NCBI GenBank assembly: GCA_900550935.1
Contig: URUD01000055.1
Coordinates: 1 to 16,653 of the forward strand
Reading direction: 5' to 3'
Source: an uncultured Roseburia sp.
GTDB taxonomy: Bacteria > Bacillota > Clostridia > Lachnospirales > Lachnospiraceae
DNA: 16,653 nt
Shown piece after piece: positions 1 to 6,099 of the stretch. The position numbers were made by a program, and so were the translations under genes. The stretch's first letter is position 1; each line of letters begins with the position of its first letter. The notes under the pieces are model-generated. The model was not told the origin of the DNA, ran no database searches, and was given only the letters and a program-made list of their open reading frames with translations.

Positions 1-400
1 CATTATAAGTAGCTATTCCAAAAATTCCATCTAATCCATTTGTTCTATATCCTAATGTATTTAAATCATCTTGTGCGATACATACATAATTGCTTAAGCT
101 TCCTCTTTTAACAGTTGGAAATCCTCCAGTTGAACACGCTGGTTTTCCAAACCTTTTATCAAAATGTACCCATGTAGGAGTTACTGAAATTGGTTCTACA
201 TAACTCCATACTCCTGAATTGTTAGCACTATTCCATAGTGCTGTTCTTCTACTTTGCGTTAATGTTTGCCCAACATCAAAAGCTACTCCTGCATAATGTT
301 GACTTTGTCCAGAGTGTCCGCCTTCAAAAATTCTTTTAAAAGCATATCCAACATAAATCGGATTTCGCCAACGTTCTCTTGTTGTATTGAATGCTTCCAT
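1..400 (-). CDS. M15-type D,D-peptidase with peptidoglycan-binding domain, partial, 5' end apparently frameshifted
   Basis: The frame that starts at the ATG at 400 stays open to the window edge (133 codons) and continues beyond it. It carries a Zn-peptidase signature of the M15A/VanY kind: SQHYAGVAFDVG (His and Asp ligands at about residues 36 and 43) and then TWVHFDKR (second His). After it comes VKRGSLSNYVCIAQDDLNTLGY followed by LDGIFG, typical of a PG_binding_1 domain. The likely role is cleavage of peptidoglycan cross-links or stem peptides (inferred). The best ribosome binding site (TTGGAGG at 425-431) sits 5 nt before an ATG at 419 that is one base out of frame with this reading frame, and an A8 run lies between them. 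Codon use is unlike the neighbours: Arg is mostly AGA and Leu mostly TTA. It could be a live gene started at 400, a phase-variable gene or a pseudogene. Confidence 0.7.
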   Translation of the reverse strand, partial: MEAFNTTRERWRNPIYVGYAFKRIFEGGHSGQSQHYAGVAFDVGQTLTQSRRTALWNSANNSGVWSYVEPISVTPTWVHFDKRFGKPACSTGGFPTVKRGSLSNYVCIAQDDLNTLGYRTNGLDGIFGIATYN

Positions 401-446
401 TGTTTTTTTTGTTGTCCATAAAAACCTCCAAGTTATGAAATATGTA

Positions 447-477
447 TACCTGCATTCTACTATATGGATTCTCTCTT
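447..477 (-). promoter_or_regulatory. candidate promoter of the M15 peptidase gene
   Basis: On the minus strand, TTGTAT is followed after 17 nt by TATAGT, about 30 nt upstream of the TTGGAGG ribosome binding site. The -10 matches the sigma-A consensus at 5 of 6 positions, the -35 at only 3. The -35 overlaps a short dyad (TTGTA-TT-TACAA). Coordinates are approximate. Apart from this promoter, the roughly 200 bp between the peptidase and the LacI gene shows only AT-rich sequence and no clear terminator. Confidence 0.4.
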
Positions 478-623
478 GTAAATACAAAACATTTTTCAAG
501 GGAAAAACAATCATTTTTTAGCAAATCTGCACAAATATTTTCTTGAGAATAAATATCATTTTTCTCATTTTCGACCCTAATGCAACCGATAAACCTTGAA
601 ATTCCACGCATTTTCGCAATTTC

Positions 624-1625
624 CTACTTGGTTGACTCCTTTAAAACGACCTCATACGGAAGGAGTGTCCGCTCCTTTACCTCACGACCCTCGATCACGT
701 CCAACACGGTCTTGCATGCCACCATTCCAAGCTCTTTTGCATCAAATTTCAATGATGTAATGGATGGTATATTGTTTTCCAGTACGCTGCTGTTGTAAAA
801 AGATGCCACTCTCACATCCTGTGGGATACGGATCTGTTTTTCACGCAGATTTTTTAACACCCTGCTGCAGATTGCATCATCCATACATAAAATACATTCT
901 GCCTGCTGCTCCAATGCCTGATTCACAGCTTTATCTACCAATACATGATTGTCCTGATTTAAAAAGAGCAGTTTTTCATCAACAGGTACATCCATTTTGG
1001 CATATGCTTCTTTGAATCCGCGCAGACGGCTCTGGGTAACAACATGATTTTCATCCCCGCCGATCAGTGCAACGCGTTTCATCTGTTTCATCAATATGAT
1101 CGAAGTCAGTTCCTTGCAGGCTCCCTTGTGATTGTGGTCGATCTGGATCACACCCGGATATGCCGCACTTCCGATCGTAACAAACGGCACTTTCTTCTGC
1201 TGCAAAAATTCCACCTGTTTATCTTCCACAAAAGTACGCATCAAAATAACTCCGTCCACCTTATGGTTTGCTATGATACGCTCCAAAGATGAGATATCGC
1301 TGTTTTTACAGATAGAAAGCAAAATATCATATTCCATGATCCCTGCGATCTCCTGTATTCCAAACAGGCACTCCTGAAAGAATGTCAGATCTACCACATC
1401 ATACTCTCCCGGCATGACCACGCACAGATTATAAGTTTTGGACTGTGCCAGCCCTTTTGCGATGACATTCGGTTTATAGTCGTGTTCCTCAATATAAGCG
1501 AGCACTCTTTCTTTTGTCTCTTTTCCAATTCTTCCTTTTCCGGAAATCGCCCGCGACACGGTCGTCTTCGAAACGCCAAGTGCCTCTGCTACATCTGCGA
1601 TTGTAATATTTTTTCCCTTTTCCAT
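624..1625 (-). CDS. LacI-family transcriptional repressor
   Basis: This 333-residue protein has the full LacI/GalR layout. Residues 6-27 (NITIADVAEALGVSKTTVSR) form the helix-turn-helix, followed by the HDYKPN segment and a hinge helix (NVIAKGLAQSKT) at about 52-65. A periplasmic-binding-protein-like effector and dimer domain fills the rest and ends with the usual LPYEVVLKEST-type strand. It lies divergent from a GH42 beta-galactosidase whose transcription start carries a perfect palindrome, so it most likely represses that gene and responds to a galactoside or derived sugar (inferred; the ligand cannot be read from the sequence). The ATG at 1625 is preceded by a GGGGAAG about 9 nt upstream, a modest ribosome binding site. 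The leader holds a hairpin and an operator-like dyad, so autoregulation is possible. Confidence 0.93.
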   Translation of the reverse strand: MEKGKNITIADVAEALGVSKTTVSRAISGKGRIGKETKERVLAYIEEHDYKPNVIAKGLAQSKTYNLCVVMPGEYDVVDLTFFQECLFGIQEIAGIMEYDILLSICKNSDISSLERIIANHKVDGVILMRTFVEDKQVEFLQQKKVPFVTIGSAAYPGVIQIDHNHKGACKELTSIILMKQMKRVALIGGDENHVVTQSRLRGFKEAYAKMDVPVDEKLLFLNQDNHVLVDKAVNQALEQQAECILCMDDAICSRVLKNLREKQIRIPQDVRVASFYNSSVLENNIPSITSLKFDAKELGMVACKTVLDVIEGREVKERTLLPYEVVLKESTK

Positions 1626-1652
1626 TGCTCTTTACTTCCCCATTCCTTTTTG

Positions 1653-1677
1653 CGTGAATATCAGAACAGATTTCACG
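1653..1677 (-). promoter_or_regulatory. inverted repeat in the leader of the LacI-type regulator
   Basis: CGTGAA-T-ATC and GAT-TTCACG pair as nine base pairs with a single bulged base around a 6-nt loop (AGAACA on the plus strand). It lies 28 nt upstream of the regulator's start codon and is not followed by a T run, so it does not look like a terminator. It could be an mRNA structure in the leader or a protein-binding dyad. Confidence 0.4.
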
Positions 1678-1687
1678 GTTTCTTTTT

Positions 1688-1706
1688 GTTGCACAACTTG
1701 CGCAAC
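1688..1706. promoter_or_regulatory. operator-like dyad upstream of the LacI-type regulator
   Basis: GTTGCACAACTTGCGCAAC contains GTTGC and GCAAC arms and a perfect TTGCGCAA palindrome. It follows an AT-rich stretch that reads TATAGAATATAGT on the minus strand, a plausible -10 region of the regulator gene. The half-site GCAAC is shared with the operator at 1851-1864, but the arms are arranged differently, so it may be a weaker autoregulatory site or a site for another protein. Confidence 0.35.
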
Positions 1707-1814
1707 TATATTCTATATATTACCTCTTTTTTTCAAAAAAGCAATCTTTTTTAGGAAAATAGTCACTTTTTCTCCATTTATCATTCGTCGTTTTCAACAA
1801 ACAGTTCCTTTATA

Positions 1815-1843
1815 TTTACAATAAAACAAAGCAATGTTATAAT
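1815..1843 (+). promoter_or_regulatory. promoter of the GH42 beta-galactosidase gene
   Basis: TTTACA (1815-1820), a 17-nt spacer and TATAAT (1838-1843) make a near-consensus sigma-A promoter. The predicted transcription start is at about 1850, giving a leader of about 59 nt before the ATG at 1909. Confidence 0.8.
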
Positions 1844-1850
1844 AATTGAA

Positions 1851-1864
1851 AGCAACCGGTTGCT
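1851..1864. promoter_or_regulatory. LacI-family operator of the beta-galactosidase gene
   Basis: AGCAACCGGTTGCT is a perfect 14-bp palindrome with the central CG typical of LacI/GalR-family operators. It covers the predicted start of transcription just downstream of the -10 box, where a bound repressor would block initiation or early elongation. The divergent LacI-type gene is the obvious candidate to bind it (inference). Confidence 0.8.
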
Positions 1865-1908
1865 CACGCAGCCACATCGATACCTGTTTTAATGAAATGG
1901 AGAACACT

Positions 1909-3924
1909 ATGCAGACTGAAAAATTATATTTTGGTGCCGCTTATTATTCTGAATATCTGCCCTATGATCGGGTGGAAAAAGATATGGAAATGATGGAACG
2001 TGCCGGGATGAATGTCATCCGTATCGCAGAATCCACCTGGAGCACCTTAGAACCACAGGAAGGCGTATTCAATTTTACCCACATTGACCATATGTTACAG
2101 GTGGCAGCCGCACATCATATTTCTGTGATCATCGGCACACCGACCTATGCCATCCCGACCTGGCTGGTAAAAAAATATCCTGATATCCTCGCGATCACCA
2201 CAAATGGTCAGGAGATCTACGGTCACAGACAAAATATGGACATTACCCATCCGGGCTATTTAGAGCACTGCGAACGCATCATCCGTGTTCTGATGGATCA
2301 CGTCAGAAATGTACCAAATATCATCGGTTATCAGCTTGATAATGAGACAAAAAGCTATGGCACCGCCGGACCACGTGTCCAGCAGATGTTTGTGTCCTAT
2401 TTAAAGGAACAGTTTCCAGACATCAATGCATTCAATCATGAGTTTGGTCTGGACTACTGGAGCAACCGGATCAACAAGTGGGAAGATTTCCCGGATGTCA
2501 GAGGTACCATCAATCAGAGTCTTGCCGCCGAATTTCAGAAATTCCAGCGTAAACTGGTCACGGATTTCTTAAGCTGGCAGGCAAGTATTGTCAAAGAATA
2601 CAAACGTCCTGATCAGTTTATCACACAGAACTTTGATTATGCGTGGACGGATCATTCCATCGGTTATCAGCCTGAAGTCGACCAGTACGACGCGGCATGC
2701 TGTATGACCGTTGCCGGATGTGATATCTATCATCCTTCCCGCGACAAACTGACCGGAGCTGAGATCACGGTCTGTGGCAACATTTCGCGCAGCCTGAAAA
2801 AGGACAATTATCTGGTCTTAGAAACCGAAGCACAGGGCAATATTGACTGGCTTCCTTATCCAGGACAGTTACGTTTACAGGCATACAGCCACATCGCAAA
2901 CGGCTCCAACAGCGTGATGTACTGGCACTGGCACTCCATCCATAACGCCATCGAAAGCTACTGGAAAGGTGTTCTTTCCCATGATTTTTCCGAAAATGAA
3001 ACCTACCGGGAAGCATGTGTTATCGGAAATGAATGGAAACGGATCGGTTCTCATTTAAAAAATATCAAAAAGACCAATCACGTTGCCGTTCTTTTAGATA
3101 ACGCATCCCTGACCGGACTTTCACATTTCCCGCTTGCAACGACAGCCGGGCACAGCTACAACCTCGTGATGCGCAGTCTTTGTGATGCCCTCTACCGTTT
3201 GAATATCGAATTTGACATGGTCTCCTCCCGTGAGCGCAATTTTTCTTCCTATGAGTGCCTGATCGTTCCAGCTCTCTACAGTGCACCTGAAGATCTGCTC
3301 TATGCACTCGAGTCCTATGTGAAAGATGGCGGACATCTCATCACAACTTACCGCAGTGCATTTTCAGATGAGCATTTAAAGATCTATTCTGATGTCCAGC
3401 CTCACATTTTAAAGGACTGCCTCGGCATCCATTACGACCAGTATACCTACCCGAGAAATACTTCCGTCAAATTACAGGCTGACCCTTCGGTTACCTCGGA
3501 TGCAACGGAATGGATGGATCTTCTCTTCTGTGATACGGCAAAAACCATCGCTTCCTATGCGCATCCGGTATATGGAGCCTATGCCGCTGTAACGCAAAAC
3601 ACCTTTGGAAAAGGAAGTTCCCTTTACTTTGGTACCATGTTGGACGATAAGATGACCGAACAGATCCTGCATGATTATTTGCAGGAGATCCATCTTTCCG
3701 ATGCGGACTTTTCCAAGTATGCCCTGCATTTCCCGATCATTACAAAACAGGGGGAAAACGACGAGGGACACCATCTCTTCTATTACTTTAATTATTCCAT
3801 GGAAGAACAAAAATTCCCTTACCCGCACGAAGCAGGAAGGGAACTTCTCTCCGATACCGAAATTTCCACAGGCAGTGTTCTCACACTCGCCCCATGGGAT
3901 GTTGCGATCATCGAAACCTATTAA
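1909..3924 (+). CDS. GH42 beta-galactosidase, intracellular
   Basis: The enzyme hydrolyses terminal beta-D-galactosides such as lactose or galacto-oligosaccharides. The TIM barrel occupies about residues 1-380. The acid/base Glu is Glu146 in YQLDNET. The nucleophile lies in LETEAQG, most likely Glu305. The downstream segment PYPGQLRLQAYSHIANGSNS and YWHWHSIHN is characteristic of the family. Residues of about 390-600 fit the flavodoxin-like trimerisation domain, and a small beta domain ends the protein. There is no signal peptide. The ATG at 1909 is chosen because GGAG lies 6 nt upstream; this gives 671 residues, normal for GH42. An in-frame TTG at 1846 would sit inside the promoter, and the ATG at 1897 has no ribosome binding site. 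No sugar transporter is adjacent, so substrate uptake must be encoded elsewhere. Confidence 0.95.
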   Translation: MQTEKLYFGAAYYSEYLPYDRVEKDMEMMERAGMNVIRIAESTWSTLEPQEGVFNFTHIDHMLQVAAAHHISVIIGTPTYAIPTWLVKKYPDILAITTNGQEIYGHRQNMDITHPGYLEHCERIIRVLMDHVRNVPNIIGYQLDNETKSYGTAGPRVQQMFVSYLKEQFPDINAFNHEFGLDYWSNRINKWEDFPDVRGTINQSLAAEFQKFQRKLVTDFLSWQASIVKEYKRPDQFITQNFDYAWTDHSIGYQPEVDQYDAACCMTVAGCDIYHPSRDKLTGAEITVCGNISRSLKKDNYLVLETEAQGNIDWLPYPGQLRLQAYSHIANGSNSVMYWHWHSIHNAIESYWKGVLSHDFSENETYREACVIGNEWKRIGSHLKNIKKTNHVAVLLDNASLTGLSHFPLATTAGHSYNLVMRSLCDALYRLNIEFDMVSSRERNFSSYECLIVPALYSAPEDLLYALESYVKDGGHLITTYRSAFSDEHLKIYSDVQPHILKDCLGIHYDQYTYPRNTSVKLQADPSVTSDATEWMDLLFCDTAKTIASYAHPVYGAYAAVTQNTFGKGSSLYFGTMLDDKMTEQILHDYLQEIHLSDADFSKYALHFPIITKQGENDEGHHLFYYFNYSMEEQKFPYPHEAGRELLSDTEISTGSVLTLAPWDVAIIETY

Positions 3925-3936
3925 TTTTATCTTTTG

Positions 3937-3950
3937 CTCCTGAGTTTCAG
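3937..3950. repeat. repeat copy lying beyond the transpeptidase stop codon
   Basis: CTCCTGAGTTTCAG at 3937-3950 is identical to 3976-3989, exactly 39 bp (13 codons) away. The second copy is coding. The first lies just past the TAG stop (3955-3957) but stays in the same frame and would read TSETQEQ. This suggests that the repeat tract once extended further or was altered by repeat recombination. Confidence 0.7.
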
Positions 3951-3954
3951 AAGT

Positions 3955-5757
3955 CTACTGAGCTTCTCCAGCAGACTCCTGAGTTTCAGGAGTCTGTTGT
4001 TCTTCCGGGGTATTTGCCCCGTCAGTAGGCTGCTGAGTTTCAGCAGCCTGCTGTTGGTTTCCGGCATCCTGCTGTTGATCCTGTGTCGTATCAACTGTAT
4101 CCTGCGTTTCCGGAGCCTGCTGGTCTACAGGCTGCTGATCAGCAGCCGGATCAGTAGCCGGTGTTTCTCCTTTTAATGCTGCAAGGGATGCCTCCGCTGC
4201 AACTAAAACATCATAGTTTGTGACATATGCTTTTGCCTGCTCGGAAAGTGCATCATAGAGATTTCTTGCCGATGTGATGGCAGTTTCGCTGTCTAATGTG
4301 ACAACCCCGATCGCATCGATCTGTGCCACAACCGTGGCAGCATCTGTCTTCTGCACCGCTACACTCTCTGTACCCGGAAGCGTGTAGACCATAACAGCAT
4401 ATCCCTTGTCAATGGTGTTGTATATCTTCTCCGCCACGGACAACGGCAGGTTGATACATCCGTGTGAACCATTGGTTTTATAGATACTTCCACCAAATGT
4501 CTTTCTCCAGGTCGCATCGTGCATTCCGACGTCCCCTGCAAATGGCATCCAGTATTTTACCGGAGTCTCGTAATCCTGTCCCCGCAGCACAGCATCCGTA
4601 GTCTTATAAGTCAGACCATATGCTCCGGTCGGCGTATCATGTCCTTTGGAAACATTTCCTGATACAAAATCACTCTCCACAACCAGTGCTCCATCCTTAT
4701 AAACGAACAGATGCTGTGCGGTCAGGTTGATCTCCACATAGGAATTGCCATAATCTTTCTCACCATGGCTGTTTGCAGTCTGTGCATAGACCGGTTCCCG
4801 GTTTATCGTTCCGCCGGTTTTTAAATCTTCTATGATCTGCTCGGTTTCTGCCTCTCTGTCGATCCTCCATCCGTAAAATCCGGTAGAGATCGTGACAGTA
4901 GGTCCATATGAGGTCTTAAATTCTTTTGGCTGATAGGCGGTATTGTATTTCTTTCCAAGCTCTTTCACATACTCTTCCACAGCCTCTTTATCGATCGTGA
5001 CTGCTCCGTTTTCTGCCGTAAGCCAGTTATGTATCGTCTCTCCGTCCAGCACCTCTGATTTTTCTCCAAAATCATAGTTGATCGTTGTTGCAACATACTG
5101 ATTCATCTGCCCGATCTCTGATAACAGGTTTGCATCATCATCCAGCACAACAGGATCTTTGTAACATCCCGCATCCTCTAACACCAGTGTTTCCGTCAAT
5201 ACTGTGACTGCATTCTTCACTGCTTCTTTTAATACGTTCTCATCTATGGTCGTTCCATAATCTGCCGGAACAAGCTGGTAGCCGTCCTCTTTGCTGTACT
5301 CTGATGCATGGGCATCTTCCGGTTCTCTCTGATTTTCCGGTTTCACACAGGAAAGCGATGCCAGCACCTCTTCCAGTTTTGTCTCATCATAACCGACCAC
5401 ACGATCCAGTTTCAGATCCTGTTTTTTAATCCAGGTTCCGATCCAGCCAAAACCACCCTGTTCCTCTAAGAGCTGTTCAATTTCTCCGTTAAAGACCGGC
5501 TTTAGCTCCAGGCTGCTTCCGGTAATCTTCTCTGTGGCATCCTCGCGTTCCATCAGCTGCAGAGAATAGCTTTTGATCTCCTGCCCGATCAGTTTTTCTA
5601 CTTTTTCCACGGAATATCCACCAACCGGGATCCCATCGATCCTGGTTCCGTAATTAAAATGCGTTTGAAAAAAAACGGCAAATGCTACATAAGCTGCCAC
5701 CAGTATGGTCAGCACAATGATAATCAGATACGCAATTTGTCTATTTTTTCTGTTCAT
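3955..5757 (-). CDS. membrane-anchored L,D-transpeptidase (YkuD) with peptidoglycan-binding domain
   Basis: This enzyme forms 3-3 cross-links in peptidoglycan or attaches proteins to it, outside the membrane. An N-terminal TM segment lies at about residues 8-29. A VanW-associated peptidoglycan-binding region (PG_binding_4 type) covers about 35-325, with GFYGWRIDREAET near its end. The YkuD domain runs from about 338 to 462 with catalytic motif residues His413 (HDATWR), His432 and Cys434 (SHGCINLP). A helical module at about 475-528 (IDAIGVVTLDSETAI, then AYVTNY) resembles modules of Firmicutes surface proteins. The last 70 residues are a Q/P/E/T/D-rich tail. The ATG at 5757 has TGAGGA about 6 nt upstream; an ATG at 5769 lacks a good site, so 600 residues are preferred over 604. 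It converges on the galactosidase with a 30-bp gap. Confidence 0.93.
   Translation of the reverse strand: MNRKNRQIAYLIIIVLTILVAAYVAFAVFFQTHFNYGTRIDGIPVGGYSVEKVEKLIGQEIKSYSLQLMEREDATEKITGSSLELKPVFNGEIEQLLEEQGGFGWIGTWIKKQDLKLDRVVGYDETKLEEVLASLSCVKPENQREPEDAHASEYSKEDGYQLVPADYGTTIDENVLKEAVKNAVTVLTETLVLEDAGCYKDPVVLDDDANLLSEIGQMNQYVATTINYDFGEKSEVLDGETIHNWLTAENGAVTIDKEAVEEYVKELGKKYNTAYQPKEFKTSYGPTVTISTGFYGWRIDREAETEQIIEDLKTGGTINREPVYAQTANSHGEKDYGNSYVEINLTAQHLFVYKDGALVVESDFVSGNVSKGHDTPTGAYGLTYKTTDAVLRGQDYETPVKYWMPFAGDVGMHDATWRKTFGGSIYKTNGSHGCINLPLSVAEKIYNTIDKGYAVMVYTLPGTESVAVQKTDAATVVAQIDAIGVVTLDSETAITSARNLYDALSEQAKAYVTNYDVLVAAEASLAALKGETPATDPAADQQPVDQQAPETQDTVDTTQDQQQDAGNQQQAAETQQPTDGANTPEEQQTPETQESAGEAQ
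3972..3996 (+). terminator. perfect 11-bp hairpin that may end the GH42 transcript
   Basis: CAGACTCCTGA and TCAGGAGTCTG pair perfectly around a GTT loop and are followed on the plus strand by TTGTTCTTCC. It lies 48 nt past the galactosidase stop, inside the 3' end of the convergent transpeptidase gene. The U tract is poor, so termination efficiency is uncertain, but no better hairpin lies in the 30-bp gap. Confidence 0.45.
4027..4049. repeat. second perfect palindrome in the transpeptidase tail
   Basis: AGGCTGCTGA and TCAGCAGCCT pair over 10 bp around a GTT loop. It shares the core CTGAGTTTCAG with the palindrome at 3972-3996 and with a shorter copy at 3940-3950. Read on the minus strand, the core encodes ETQ within the repeated peptide (A/P)ETQ. 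Confidence 0.75.
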
Positions 5758-5800
5758 GGTAATCCTCATTTCTCTTTGTTTTCATTTCAGACTCTTCTAC

Positions 5801-5828
5801 ATTATAGTTCCAATTCCCCACTTGTCAA
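5801..5828 (-). promoter_or_regulatory. promoter of the L,D-transpeptidase gene
   Basis: On the minus strand TTGACA (5828-5823) and TATAAT (5806-5801) are both perfect consensus hexamers with a 16-nt spacer. Transcription should begin near 5794, giving a leader of about 37 nt. Such a promoter implies strong basal expression. Confidence 0.85.
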
Positions 5829-5834
5829 CAAATT

Positions 5835-5856
5835 ACGGAATTTGTAACATTTCCGT
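5835..5856. promoter_or_regulatory. dyad upstream of the transpeptidase -35 box
   Basis: ACGGAA and TTCCGT form a 6-bp inverted repeat separated by 10 bp, located 7 bp upstream of the -35 hexamer. This is where an activator or a second repressor dimer could bind. The binding protein is unknown. Confidence 0.35.
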
Positions 5857-5983
5857 CGTTTTTATAACATATTTTATTAAAAATTACAGGCTGTTCTGTT
5901 TCTATCTGTATGCGTTATTCCTTACTTCTTATTCCAGTTTTTTCCAGGCTCACAATCATTTTGCACAAAAAAGGCGCAAAGGC

Positions 5984-6021
5984 TTTAAGGTTTTCTTAAA
6001 TTTTAAATAATCTTTCTTAAA
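5984..6021. promoter_or_regulatory. TTTAAG/CTTAAA repeat cluster upstream of the PAP2 gene
   Basis: TTTAAG-N5-CTTAAA (5984-6000) is a perfect inverted repeat. TTCTTAAA occurs at 5993-6000 and again at 6014-6021, a 21-bp step that equals two helical turns. It lies about 50-90 bp upstream of the predicted transcription start, which suits a response-regulator activator. AT-rich background makes part of this possible by chance. Confidence 0.35.
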
Positions 6022-6036
6022 AAAAATAGAAGGTAA

Positions 6037-6065
6037 TTGTTTCTATAAAATGTCTGTGCTATAAT
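6037..6065 (+). promoter_or_regulatory. promoter of the PAP2 gene
   Basis: TTGTTT (6037-6042), a 17-nt spacer and a perfect TATAAT (6060-6065). The -35 is weak, which fits a need for an activator. Transcription would start near 6072. Confidence 0.65.
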
Positions 6066-6099
6066 CCCTTCAGTAAGAATTTATGAAGGGGTGAAACTC

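Larger units (their letters stand above)
5758..6099. other. 342-bp divergent intergenic region
   Basis: No convincing gene is seen here. It holds a consensus promoter for the transpeptidase, a dyad upstream of that promoter, about 100 bp of featureless AT-rich DNA (about 5870-5980), a cluster of TTTAAG/CTTAA elements and the promoter of the PAP2 gene. Confidence 0.7.

Noticed and set aside
403..412. Programmed -1 frameshift at A AAA AAC in the peptidase gene
   Set aside because: The heptamer is in the right phase, but a -1 shift leads to the wrong frame; a +1 shift, or loss of one A, is needed.
336..611. 91-residue minus-strand reading frame including MDNKKNNGS
   Set aside because: It has no recognisable domain, spans the candidate promoter, and ends inside the peptidase coding sequence in the wrong frame.
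1846..1908. TTG start giving a 692-residue galactosidase
   Set aside because: The extra codons overlap the operator and the predicted transcription start, and no ribosome binding site precedes the TTG. The ATG at 1909 has GGAG at 6 nt.
5705..6010. 101-residue plus-strand reading frame in the divergent gap
   Set aside because: It starts inside the transpeptidase 5' end, crosses that gene's promoter on the other strand, and is a low-complexity product of AT-rich DNA.
6083..6094. Mini reading frame ATG AAG GGG TGA before the PAP2 gene
   Set aside because: It merely overlaps the ribosome binding site of the PAP2 gene and has no site of its own.
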